Counted from the first letter of the stretch, positions 7,832 through 14,819 are shown. The stretch: 24,660 bases of DNA from Bacteroidales bacterium (GCA_003520925.1 DOTV01000008.1:1-24660), one strand, 5' to 3'. Notes: generated by a model not told the origin, from the letters alone. Program-made: numbers and translations.

Positions 7832-8608
7832 CTACACGGGTTTAATTTTCTGATAAATCCCGTTTAAACACGTCTTATAAAACTCTTTTACTGCATTCTC
7901 ATGTTCAGCCATTGGTTTCACGGGTACGAGGTCAACTACCTTTTCATAGTTCAAACCAGAATTGAAAAGTGTTTCGGTTGTTCCACTGAGCATTGCTGAA
8001 ATTGTTTCCTTTGCTTCACTCTCCGACAAACCGTATGACAATCCAAGTTCTTTAAGTTGCTGCAATTGATACCAGAAATAAGTGTGACCCATAGCACTCA
8101 CTATTGCATATGCCTCAATTTGATTCTCTGTGACAACAGGTACTTTGCCTAGCTTTTCAAAGGTTCTAAGAAATTCATTTACAACCTTTTTATCTGCCGA
8201 CTGGGAAAAGAAGACTGGATTATAGCCTTTGTTTACGTAAGTTCCTGCATTTGGATTCATGCGTGCAAGATTTAGCACATCAGGAAGTACCGATGTAATT
8301 TTGTCAATGGTAATTTTTGGTGCTAACGATATCACCAAAGCATCCTTTCTGATGGAATTCTTGGTTGCATTTAATGTTTCCATTAGCACAGGCGGATGCA
8401 GTGCAACAAATACCCAATCTGCAGATGCAGCCTTGGATGAGTCAGTGCCTGAACTTTCGATTTGAGGATAATCTTTCTTCAAGGCATTAATTACTGTTTC
8501 ATTAGTCTCGTAGACGAAGGTTTTTCCAAACGAAACATTGGCATTTTTAAATCCATTTAACAGGATTCTGGTAATGCGTCCGCCACCGATGAAGCCAACT
8601 GTTTTCAT
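7832..8608 (-). CDS. ProC-like NAD(P)-binding oxidoreductase in the arsenic operon
   Basis: A 258-residue protein resembling pyrroline-5-carboxylate reductase. The N-terminal Rossmann motif is VGFIGGGRITRIL (about residues 4-16). The inner motifs LHPPV (for the AVKPQ of ProC), VISLAP and LARMNPNAGTYVNKGY (for the VRxMPNTP region) follow in the family order. The C-terminal helical dimerisation domain is recognisable (YFWYQLQQL, then GLSESEAKET). The SPGGTT active-site motif of true ProC is missing; the aligned stretch reads VPVKPMA. This and its place between arsP and the rhodanese-like gene suggest a different substrate, possibly an imine, thiol or arsenic conjugate. That substrate is unknown. 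Confidence 0.75.
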   Translation of the reverse strand: MKTVGFIGGGRITRILLNGFKNANVSFGKTFVYETNETVINALKKDYPQIESSGTDSSKAASADWVFVALHPPVLMETLNATKNSIRKDALVISLAPKITIDKITSVLPDVLNLARMNPNAGTYVNKGYNPVFFSQSADKKVVNEFLRTFEKLGKVPVVTENQIEAYAIVSAMGHTYFWYQLQQLKELGLSYGLSESEAKETISAMLSGTTETLFNSGLNYEKVVDLVPVKPMAEHENAVKEFYKTCLNGIYQKIKPV

Positions 8609-8638
8609 AAGAGGAAGGTTAAATAGTTATTGAATACA

Positions 8639-9679
8639 CTACATTATTAAATTAAAAAGAAAACCTACTAACATTATTCCAACTGCCATGATGCCAGCAA
8701 AGGTCAATATGAATGGGAGTTTCAGAACTTTCTTCAGGATAATCATTTCTGGAAAGGAAAGACCTATTACAGCCATCATGAATGCTAATGCAGTTCCAAG
8801 TGATGCACCTTTTTCAATTAGTACTGATACTATCGGGATGATTCCAGCAGCGTTTGAGTAAAGCGGAACTCCAATAATAACTGATAGCGGAACACTATAC
8901 CATGCTGACTTGCCCATTAATGAAGCCATGAAATCTTCTGGGACATATCCATGCGCCCCTGCACCTACTGCAATTCCAAGAACAACATATAACCAAACTT
9001 TGCCAACTATTTCTTTGACTGCATTGTATCCATCCTGAATGCGGTCAGTAAATTTCAGTTTTTCACCTTCTGTATCAGCGTTACCAAATTGAGACTGGTA
9101 AACCCAATCCTGTACCCAATGGCGAAGATTCAGTCTGCCTATTACCCACCCTGCAATTATTGCAATAACTAATCCAGACACAACATATATTACAGCAGTC
9201 TTCCAACCGAACATGCTGAAAAGCAGAACTATTGCGACCTCATTAATCATGGGAGAGGCAATGAGAAATGAAAACGTAACACCAATGGGTATTCCTGCTT
9301 CTACGAAACCGAGAAACAGTGGAATAGCAGAGCAGGAGCAGAATGGTGTGACAATGCCGAGCAGTGATGCCAGAACATTACCTGTAAAGAGTGATTTTCC
9401 TTCGAGTGCTTTTCGTGTTTTCTCTGGTGAAAAATATGAACGAACAATACCTACAAGAAAAATAATCAGTGTCAGAAGTAACAAGACCTTTGGAACTTCA
9501 AAAATAAAAAATCGTAATGCTTCTGTCAGGTGAGAACCTGCAGTCATGCCAAATACATCATCAATAAGCCAGTCAGTTGCAGGTTTGAGAAAATGATAAA
9601 TTATATACCATACTGGCAGTAAAAGCAGGGGTGTTATTACTTTTCTGTTTATACTTATTGTTTGACTTGCCATATTCAT
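8639..9679 (-). CDS. arsP: Methylarsenite efflux permease ArsP (DUF318 permease family)
   Basis: A permease of about 346 residues with roughly eight membrane segments. The family signature TPFCSCSAIPLFLGF, with the paired cysteines thought to bind trivalent organoarsenicals, is followed by SPMINE. ArsP exports methylarsenite and trivalent aromatic arsenicals. It would remove the methylarsenite made by ArsM and the products of ArsEF. The ATG at 9679 (MNMASQ) was chosen over the GTG at 9688; the ATG at 9673 is also possible. It lies 17 bp after arsG. Other members of this permease family act on different metals, so the substrate rests partly on context. Confidence 0.88.
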   Translation of the reverse strand: MNMASQTISINRKVITPLLLLPVWYIIYHFLKPATDWLIDDVFGMTAGSHLTEALRFFIFEVPKVLLLLTLIIFLVGIVRSYFSPEKTRKALEGKSLFTGNVLASLLGIVTPFCSCSAIPLFLGFVEAGIPIGVTFSFLIASPMINEVAIVLLFSMFGWKTAVIYVVSGLVIAIIAGWVIGRLNLRHWVQDWVYQSQFGNADTEGEKLKFTDRIQDGYNAVKEIVGKVWLYVVLGIAVGAGAHGYVPEDFMASLMGKSAWYSVPLSVIIGVPLYSNAAGIIPIVSVLIEKGASLGTALAFMMAVIGLSFPEMIILKKVLKLPFILTFAGIMAVGIMLVGFLFNLIM

Positions 9680-9696
9680 TTCAACCACACATTATT

Positions 9697-10401
9697 TCAA
9701 TTAACCACGAATAATCTTACGAAATAATAAATGCCAACACCTATAAAAAGCACTGCCACAACACGTCTGAACCACAGTTCAAATACCTTTAAGTGGTCAT
9801 ATAGTTTTCCGACACTTCCAACAGAATAGGCAAGTAGCCAGGCAAATATTATAACTGGCAGACCTGTGGCTATTGCAAATACTACTGGAAGATATAGTCC
9901 ACTTGCACTTGCTACTGTGATGGGGATAAGCATTGCGAAATACAGTACGCCGCTATATGGACAAAATGCCAGTGCGAAAACCATCCCAAGCAAAAGAGTG
10001 CTCAGGTAACTCCCTTTGCCCTCATTTCCAATTTTCTCAGTTAAACCAGAGAAACCTGGGAATTTTATTTTAAACACATCCAGCATCAATAATCCAATAA
10101 TTATTAGAAGCGGAGCGAGGATTTTCTCACCCCATCCCTGAAATAACCTTGATATGTTCATCTGGCTTGCTCCGAAATATATAATAAGTGCCAGGCCTGT
10201 GTAACTGATTGCCCGACCCAAAGTATATATCAAACCATTTACGAATACTCTTTTTCTGTTGTCTATATCACGGCTTATGAACCCAATTGCAGAGATATTT
10301 GTGGCAAGAGGACAGGGACTTATGGCTGTCATAAGTCCAAGTATCAAGGCTGTAACGACCGAATAATGTGAATTTTCAAGTATGTTATTCAGAAATTCCA
10401 T
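9697..10401 (-). CDS. arsG: ArsG-family permease (CcdA-like), aromatic arsenical efflux
   Basis: A 234-residue, six-segment membrane protein of the CcdA/DsbD superfamily. The two half-repeats each carry the expected motif: AISPCPLATN in the first membrane segment and AFCPYSGVLYF in the fourth. Plain CcdA moves electrons to periplasmic thiols. In arsEFG operons the CcdA-like ArsG is an efflux permease for trivalent amino-aromatic arsenicals. The order arsE-arsF-arsG here matches that known operon, and the spacing to arsF is 5 bp. A role in passing electrons to the ArsF lipoprotein is an alternative suggested by the fold. Confidence 0.82.
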   Translation of the reverse strand: MEFLNNILENSHYSVVTALILGLMTAISPCPLATNISAIGFISRDIDNRKRVFVNGLIYTLGRAISYTGLALIIYFGASQMNISRLFQGWGEKILAPLLIIIGLLMLDVFKIKFPGFSGLTEKIGNEGKGSYLSTLLLGMVFALAFCPYSGVLYFAMLIPITVASASGLYLPVVFAIATGLPVIIFAWLLAYSVGSVGKLYDHLKVFELWFRRVVAVLFIGVGIYYFVRLFVVN

Positions 10402-10406
10402 ATTAC

Positions 10407-10829
10407 TCAGAAAAGCACCTTGTCGATGCCAGATTTTATTTCTGACTTCATTTTATCAGGATCGTGAGCAGCCATCCAAACGGCGCTTGTTATGTTCAGT
10501 TTCTTATCGCCACGTACAACCATCATTGTCTGTCCACCGACACCCAAGTTATCTGCAATTCCTTTTGTACTGGTTTCATCAAGGTTCAGGGAAGTGAAAG
10601 AATATTCTCCAGCCTTAACTTCGTTTGGGTACAATGCTTCAATTGCTTTACGTGCATTTTCTTCAACTGCCAGACATGTGGCGCACCTGCGGGTGAAATG
10701 GAAGTAATAGACATTTACATTTGATGTATTAATTGCCTGAACTACCTCTTTTTTGTTTCCCTGATTATTACATGAAATACTGACTAACACAAATGCCAGT
10801 ATCGAAACAAATAATGTAATCCGTTTCAT
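10407..10829 (-). CDS. arsF: ArsF-family lipoprotein, thioredoxin-like, with CxxC
   Basis: A 140-residue protein with a lipoprotein signal (VSISC, lipid-modified Cys20) followed by a thioredoxin-like domain. The redox motif is CATC (Cys49, Cys52), after a short strand VNVYYFHF. Proteins of this type are annotated as subunit ArsF of the nitroreductase that reduces nitro-aromatic arsenicals such as roxarsone to amino forms. It sits between arsE and arsG, 12 bp after arsE. As a lipoprotein it would act on the periplasmic side of the inner membrane or at the outer membrane, an unusual place for nitroreduction; periplasmic thiol redox with ArsG is equally plausible. Confidence 0.8.
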   Translation of the reverse strand: MKRITLFVSILAFVLVSISCNNQGNKKEVVQAINTSNVNVYYFHFTRRCATCLAVEENARKAIEALYPNEVKAGEYSFTSLNLDETSTKGIADNLGVGGQTMMVVRGDKKLNITSAVWMAAHDPDKMKSEIKSGIDKVLF

Positions 10830-10841
10830 AATTTGCCTTTA

Positions 10842-11078
10842 TTAATATTTTGATAATACTTCTTTAATCTCTGCTGCGGAAGGTACACGACCCTTTATTT
10901 CAACTTTCCCGTTCACAACGAGGGCAGGTGTAGCCATTATATGATATTTCATTATTTCTGTAATATCTTCCACCTTTGTTATGGTAGCTTGAATTCCGTT
11001 CTTTTCAACTACTTCACGGGTTAATTTTTCCAGTGATTTGCATTTTGGACAACCTGTACCCAGAACCTTAATTTCCAT
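10842..11078 (-). CDS. arsE: ArsE-type small thioredoxin-like redox protein
   Basis: A 78-residue single thioredoxin fold of the small redox-active disulfide (MTH895-like) family. The active site CPKC (Cys10, Cys13) comes directly after the first strand MEIKVLGTG, and the cis-proline loop is ATPALVVNG. No signal peptide, so it is cytoplasmic. In the arsEFG operon this is the first component of the nitro-arsenical reductase; it could also feed electrons through ArsG to ArsF or recycle ArsC. An inverted repeat identical in form to the one before arsR lies 18 bp upstream. Confidence 0.8.
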   Translation of the reverse strand: MEIKVLGTGCPKCKSLEKLTREVVEKNGIQATITKVEDITEIMKYHIMATPALVVNGKVEIKGRVPSAAEIKEVLSKY

Positions 11079-11096
11079 ATCATTACTTATTATTCA

Positions 11097-11114
11097 TTTC
11101 GGATTAAACCGAAA
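11097..11114. promoter_or_regulatory. Candidate ArsR operator before arsE
   Basis: Inverted repeat TTTCGG-N6-CCGAAA in the 53-bp gap between arsR and arsE. With its flanks it shares 20 of 26 positions with the copy before arsR (TTCATTTCGG...CCGAAACA). A second operator here suggests that arsE and the genes after it have their own repressed promoter, although no good -7 element was found; TATGTTTC, overlapping the repeat, is the nearest match. Confidence 0.65.
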
Positions 11115-11131
11115 CATATAGTTAAATTTTT

Positions 11132-11440
11132 TTATTTCTTAAAGAATTTAGCGAATATCAGCCTTGCTTCTTCCCAATTCTGCGGATTAATGCAGTATTT
11201 TATATATGGTGGGTTTATTTCACCCTGAATAAGTCCTGCGTCTTTCAGTTCTTTCAGATGCTCCGATAGAGTTGAACGGGCAATAGGAAGAATCTCTGCC
11301 ATATCACCGCTATAGCAGCATTTATTAAGATTCTCTGCCAGATATTCAAGTATGAAAACACGTGTAGGATTGGACAAAGCCTTACCGTAACGTGCTATTT
11401 TCTTCTGATTATCTGTTACTGGATGTTCCTTCTTTACCAT
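11132..11440 (-). CDS. arsR: ArsR-family arsenic-responsive repressor
   Basis: A 102-residue winged-helix protein of the ArsR/SmtB family. The DNA-recognition part reads ARSTLSEHLKELKDAGLI (about residues 54-71), typical of the family. Just before it, NKCCYSGDMAEI gives vicinal Cys41 and Cys42, and Cys83 (YCINPQ) lies in the C-terminal part; together they can form a three-thiol As(III) site. Binding of arsenite or a methylated/aromatic trivalent arsenical would release DNA. It is the first gene of the operon and has a clear promoter with an operator over its start point, so it is autoregulated. Confidence 0.93.
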   Translation of the reverse strand: MVKKEHPVTDNQKKIARYGKALSNPTRVFILEYLAENLNKCCYSGDMAEILPIARSTLSEHLKELKDAGLIQGEINPPYIKYCINPQNWEEARLIFAKFFKK

Positions 11441-11449
11441 TTGAGTTCA

Positions 11450-11467
11450 TTTCGGAAATTCCCGAAA
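11450..11467. promoter_or_regulatory. Candidate ArsR operator before arsR
   Basis: Inverted repeat TTTCGG-N6-CCGAAA lying directly after the -7 element and 9 bp before the arsR start codon, covering the expected transcription start. The same repeat with conserved flanks recurs before arsE. Confidence 0.7.
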
Positions 11468-11497
11468 CAAAAATAAACTTTATTATTGAATAGCAAA
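11468..11497 (-). promoter_or_regulatory. arsR promoter (Bacteroidota type)
   Basis: On the minus strand TTTG (11494-11497), 18 bp, then TATTTTTG (11468-11475), an exact match to TAnnTTTG. The ArsR operator follows without a gap, the usual repressor layout. Confidence 0.7.
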
Positions 11498-11618
11498 TCA
11501 GACTTTTAAAAATAGTTATTAAAGACTATGATTTAAGTGAAGTAGGGTAAATCGATTTAAACAATTGGATTACAGGATGAACAAACATTTAAAGAACTTG
11601 TTTTAATTTAAAAATTGC

Positions 11619-12395
11619 GTGATAGAAATAATTTTCATTTGTCTGGCAGCATTTTTTACCGCTATCCTGACTTTTTTCTCAGGCTTTGGACTTGGGACAA
11701 TCTTAATGCCTGTATTTGCAATCTTCTTTCCTGTTGAAATTGCAATTGCATTAACCGGAGTAGTACATTTTTCAAGCAATATCTATAAAGTCATACTGGT
11801 CGGGAAGAAAGCCAGTAAAGAGGTTTTATTAAATTTCGGCATTCCTGCAATCCTTGCGGCATTTGTCGGTGCATGGTTATTGTTAAGAATTACTAAGATG
11901 CCATCACTTTACCACTATCAAATGTTTCACAAAGTGTTTGAAATTACCCCGGTGAAACTTATAATAGCAATTCTTTTAATTGTTTTTTCAATTATTGAAA
12001 TCGTACCTTCATTTAAAAAATTGCAATTCAATAAAAGACGACTTGCTTTGGGTGGTTTGTTGAGCGGCTTTTTTGGCGGTTTAACTGGCATACAGGGTGC
12101 TATTCGAAGCGCATTTCTTATAAAAAGCGGATTGTCAAAAGATGCCTACATTGCTACAGGAGTAGTAATTTCCTGCTTAGTAGATTTTACGAGGCTTTCG
12201 GTATATGCTTCACGATTCAAAGAAGCAAATCTTCAGGAACATACAACATTAATTATTTCCGCAGTCTTAGCAGCCATTGCCGGTGCATCAATAAGCAATA
12301 TAGTGTTAAAGAAAATAACCCTGAAATTCATTCAGGGACTTGTTGCAACAATGCTTATTCTAATCGGAATTGCATTAGGTGCGGGAATTATCTAA
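11619..12395 (+). CDS. TauE/SafE-family sulfite or sulfur-compound exporter
   Basis: A 258-residue membrane protein with about eight hydrophobic segments. The glycine-rich repeats FFSGFGLGTILMPVF (about residues 19-33) and GFFGGLTGIQGAIRS (about 150-164) mark the two halves of the TauE/SafE fold. The family exports sulfite, sulfoacetate and related anions; the substrate here cannot be read from sequence. The frame has no ATG near the start. GTG at 11619 is the first usable codon after an in-frame stop at 11604-11606. It is divergent from arsR, with 178 bp between them, and is followed 12 bp later by the DoxX gene. Confidence 0.82.
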   Translation: MIEIIFICLAAFFTAILTFFSGFGLGTILMPVFAIFFPVEIAIALTGVVHFSSNIYKVILVGKKASKEVLLNFGIPAILAAFVGAWLLLRITKMPSLYHYQMFHKVFEITPVKLIIAILLIVFSIIEIVPSFKKLQFNKRRLALGGLLSGFFGGLTGIQGAIRSAFLIKSGLSKDAYIATGVVISCLVDFTRLSVYASRFKEANLQEHTTLIISAVLAAIAGASISNIVLKKITLKFIQGLVATMLILIGIALGAGII

Positions 12396-12407
12396 TACCT
12401 TTGAGAT

Positions 12408-12851
12408 ATGAAAAAACTTCAGTACTTCATTTTTAAGACTGCGGACGATTACAGGTCAGTCTTGCCAAGGCTGATTGTCGGACTGGTTTTTCTTTCGGAA
12501 GGAATCCAGAAGTTCCTTTTTCCTGAACTTGTCGGTGCGGGACGTTTTGAAAAAATCGGATTTGCCAATCCTGAATTTCTCGCATCATTTGTGGCTTGCT
12601 TTGAAATTGTATGCGGCACCCTTCTGTTAATTGGATTAACAGTCAGAATTGCAGCAATACCCCTACTGATCATAATTACAACTGCAATCGTAACAACGAA
12701 GATTCCAATATTACATGATAAGGGATTCTGGTCGATGGCTCATGAAGCACGAACGGATTTTGCCATGACATTACTTCTTATTCATTTAATGATTTTTGGC
12801 GGTGGAAGATGGTCAATTGATGCAAAAATCCATAAATCTTTAATTACCTGA
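12408..12851 (+). CDS. DoxX-family membrane protein
   Basis: A 147-residue protein with four membrane segments. The pattern PRLIVGLVFLSEGIQKFLFP (about residues 21-40), then a Gly-rich second and third segment, is typical of the DoxX/DoxD family. Members have been tied to thiosulfate:quinone oxidoreduction (DoxD) or to membrane redox complexes, but most have no assigned role. It lies 12 bp after the TauE/SafE gene and is probably co-transcribed. A role in sulfur-oxyanion handling would fit the pair but is inference. Confidence 0.8.
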   Translation: MKKLQYFIFKTADDYRSVLPRLIVGLVFLSEGIQKFLFPELVGAGRFEKIGFANPEFLASFVACFEIVCGTLLLIGLTVRIAAIPLLIIITTAIVTTKIPILHDKGFWSMAHEARTDFAMTLLLIHLMIFGGGRWSIDAKIHKSLIT

Positions 12852-12854
12852 ATT

Positions 12855-13043
12855 ATGAAAACTTATGGCAATGATTCGTTTAATCCCCACAGGGATTATA
12901 AAAATAACTGACGTGAGTTTATTCACAGAAGTATCATCGTAGGCACAGTGGCAGGTGTCGCTGGTTTAGGTTTAGTCACACCAATGATGTTAAAACCTTC
13001 TGGAACCTTTTTCTTGTTTATTCCAGTAACTCCGGTTATCTGA
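12855..13043 (+). pseudogene. Remnant of a Tat-exported protein with in-frame TGA
   Basis: Three bases after doxX an ATG opens a frame of 18 codons ending in TGA (12909-12911). The same frame then continues REFIHRSIIVGTVAGVAGLGL for 43 more codons. If the TGA were CGA, one transition away, the junction would read NNRREFIHRS, a twin-arginine export motif, followed by the hydrophobic core expected of a Tat signal. The reading ends at a second stop soon after the signal region, with no mature domain recognised. It looks like a decayed third member of the TauE/DoxX operon. What the protein was is unknown. Confidence 0.55.
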
Positions 13044-13142
13044 TGCCAGAAGCCTGCTGCCAGCTTTGTAAAGTTACTTTATCCTGATTACAGAATCAAA
13101 TGAGGATTAGATAATTAGAAACCCTAACCAGAATTTTTGCAG
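13044..13142. other. Gap without a recognised gene
   Basis: Part of the 494-bp stretch between doxX and hipT (12852-13345) that has no full gene. The rest of that stretch holds the Tat-like remnant and a small hydrophobic ORF. This middle part shows short frames on both strands, none with a start codon and a recognisable product. Confidence 0.5.
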
Positions 13143-13298
13143 CTATTCCTCTGTTCCGGCTTTAATAACTTTTGTGGCAAATAATTCAATAAGTAACCAG
13201 TAGATTATACCGGCGGTAGTAAAGAACATGAAACCTGTTATACCGTCTTCAAGAAATGAGACTGAACTTATTAGAGAAACTAGGAATCCCATCTGCAT
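13143..13298 (-). CDS. Small hydrophobic protein or gene fragment (51 aa)
   Basis: On the minus strand, 47 bp after hipT, an ATG frame encodes 51 residues with two hydrophobic stretches (MGFLVSLISSVSFL and FMFFTTAGIIYWLLIELF) separated by a short acidic loop, and a charged tail ending AGTEE. The frame remains open upstream of the ATG (LKIIYFLHG) into the hipT end, with no ATG there, so it may be the C-terminal remnant of a larger membrane protein rather than a complete gene. No family was recognised. Confidence 0.4.
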   Translation of the reverse strand: MQMGFLVSLISSVSFLEDGITGFMFFTTAGIIYWLLIELFATKVIKAGTEE

Positions 13299-13345
13299 TC
13301 CGTGTAAAAAGTAAATGATTTTTAGCCTGCTTACCGACAGTGATA

Positions 13346-14278
13346 TTATTGAATCTTCAAGATACTGAGACGTATATCCAATAGATCAAGATACTTCTCT
13401 TTCATCCCTCTTGATAAAAAACTAATATCAATTAACTCCTTCCACTTCGGAACTGATAAAGAGATTGTCTCAAGAACCTTATCAATACTCTTTGTGGTCA
13501 GTTCGCATCTTTGCATACCAAAGTAATCAACCAAAATGTTACGAGTTAAGCGCTCCTTCTTACCTTTCAATGGTAAAGCAATTTCTTCGTCTTGTTTCTT
13601 ATATTCTATTGTGGAATTGACCAAGTCATAACATGGAGATAGCTTTACCTTACCATCTTCACTGATAATGGAGAAATTCTTTAAATGCATATCTTCATTA
13701 CCAATTAAATAATTAAATATGACCAGTTTAAACAGTTTCAAATTTTCAACGGAAGGGAAAGTGCAAAACTTATTTATTATTGCAACAACCTTTTCCATAC
13801 TGTAATTGTATTTTGTGTCTCTGCTTAATCCTGCCAACTGGGCAAAATCTTCTACTGGAACTTTATCATTCTGTCCCTTCCTGTCAAACCGCTTGATGAA
13901 ATAGGTAAGTGTGGTATCCTTTGACCATATTAAACCATGTAAAGGAATTTCCAAACCAATTTCACTCGCGAGCCTCATTGACAAGTCTTCATTCTCTGGC
14001 ATCTGTGAATATAAGTGATGTTGAGGTTTGAGTATATATTTTCCACCCTTGTCAACAATATCGAATTTACCTTCGCTGATGCTCAATTTTGCACTTAGCT
14101 TCGGCTGTACTCCCTGAATTGACATTTTCGATGCCCGGTTGTAAGCCTCTATTCGTTGTTCCTCTGCAGTATACTCAAGGTCTTTAAGTGTTTTCAGTTC
14201 AGGTGACAAGAGTCTTAGACCTGCATCACTGTAACGATTGTCCCCACTTGGAGCATAGGTAATTGTGCAACGGTTCAT
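13346..14278 (-). CDS. hipT: HipT-type kinase toxin of a HipBST system
   Basis: A 310-residue HipA-fold serine/threonine kinase that lacks the N-terminal subdomain of classic HipA; that subdomain is the separate gene upstream. The opening CTITYAPSGDNRYSDAGLRLLS resembles E. coli HipT. The Gly-rich loop is MSIQGVQPKLS with the autophosphorylation-type Ser53. The ATP lysine is in YILKP, the catalytic loop is GNEDMHLKN and the metal-binding Asp is in LSPCYDLVNS, so it should be active. The family halts translation by phosphorylating aminoacyl-tRNA synthetases (HipT: TrpS; HipA: GltX). It overlaps hipS by 4 bp. Confidence 0.9.
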   Translation of the reverse strand: MNRCTITYAPSGDNRYSDAGLRLLSPELKTLKDLEYTAEEQRIEAYNRASKMSIQGVQPKLSAKLSISEGKFDIVDKGGKYILKPQHHLYSQMPENEDLSMRLASEIGLEIPLHGLIWSKDTTLTYFIKRFDRKGQNDKVPVEDFAQLAGLSRDTKYNYSMEKVVAIINKFCTFPSVENLKLFKLVIFNYLIGNEDMHLKNFSIISEDGKVKLSPCYDLVNSTIEYKKQDEEIALPLKGKKERLTRNILVDYFGMQRCELTTKSIDKVLETISLSVPKWKELIDISFLSRGMKEKYLDLLDIRLSILKIQ

Positions 14279-14589
14279 TCTATAACTTCTTTTACTGTAA
14301 CGACTCCAACCATATCCTCTCCAACAGCTAATAATTGTGAGAAGTGATCATTTTTATCAATTTTTTTAATCTTCAGCAAGCCTTCCAGCTGAATTCCTTC
14401 CGGTAATAATCCATCGAAAAACGGTGGAAATCCATTGAATTTATAGACCCTGACAATTACAGGTAGCGTTCGTGAAACCTCAAGACCATTATATCCATCA
14501 AGGTATTCAAATATGTACTCTTTGCCTTGTTTTAATTCGGTTAAAGTTCCAGCTTCAACTCCTTTCACAAATACCTTAGCCTTTCTCAT
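14275..14589 (-). CDS. hipS: HipS antitoxin (HipA N-subdomain 1)
   Basis: A 104-residue protein matching the HipA N-terminal domain: KAKVFVKGVEAGTL at the start, FPPFFDGLLPEG (about residues 60-71) and the closing GEDMVGVVTV. In E. coli HipBST the corresponding HipS, not HipB, neutralises the HipT kinase. The ATG at 14589 is preferred over an in-frame ATG at 14613, because it lies one base after the hipB stop and gives the MRKxxV start seen in HipS; the upstream one would overlap hipB by 23 bp. The spacing implies tight translational coupling in the order B-S-T. Confidence 0.88.
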   Translation of the reverse strand: MRKAKVFVKGVEAGTLTELKQGKEYIFEYLDGYNGLEVSRTLPVIVRVYKFNGFPPFFDGLLPEGIQLEGLLKIKKIDKNDHFSQLLAVGEDMVGVVTVKEVIE

Positions 14590-14590
14590 T

Positions 14591-14818
14591 TCAAGTGTTT
14601 TGTAAATTCTCAATTAGGGGACTTGATAATACTATTTTGATATTCAATACCTTGAGTATTTTACGAAGGGTATCCAATTGAACGGTTTCTTTTCCCTTTT
14701 CAATATCGTAAATGACAGTTTTACCAACACCTGCCATATCTGCCAATTGTACACGACTTAATTTGGCTGCTTTACGATGCATCTTAATTATATCTCCTAA
14801 TTCCTGTGGCTTTGTCAT
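14591..14818 (-). CDS. hipB: HipB-type helix-turn-helix antitoxin/autoregulator
   Basis: A 75-residue XRE-family DNA-binding protein. The helix-turn-helix covers about residues 19-56 (LSRVQLADMAGVGKTVIYDIEKGKETVQLDTLRKIL). In HipBST loci this protein binds the promoter and the HipT-HipS complex, giving conditional repression. Upstream lie three copies of an AGCGGTAA-centred repeat, the nearest of which covers the promoter 2 bp before the start codon. Confidence 0.9.
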   Translation of the reverse strand: MTKPQELGDIIKMHRKAAKLSRVQLADMAGVGKTVIYDIEKGKETVQLDTLRKILKVLNIKIVLSSPLIENLQNT

Positions 14819-14819
14819 A

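Noticed and set aside
12909..12911. In-frame TGA as selenocysteine
   Set aside because: No SECIS-like hairpin was evident after it, and the position fits the first Arg of a Tat motif rather than a redox site.
13000..13140. Minus-strand frame with FWHQITGVTG
   Set aside because: About 50 codons without a proper start codon and no recognised family; the plus-strand Tat-like reading is better supported.
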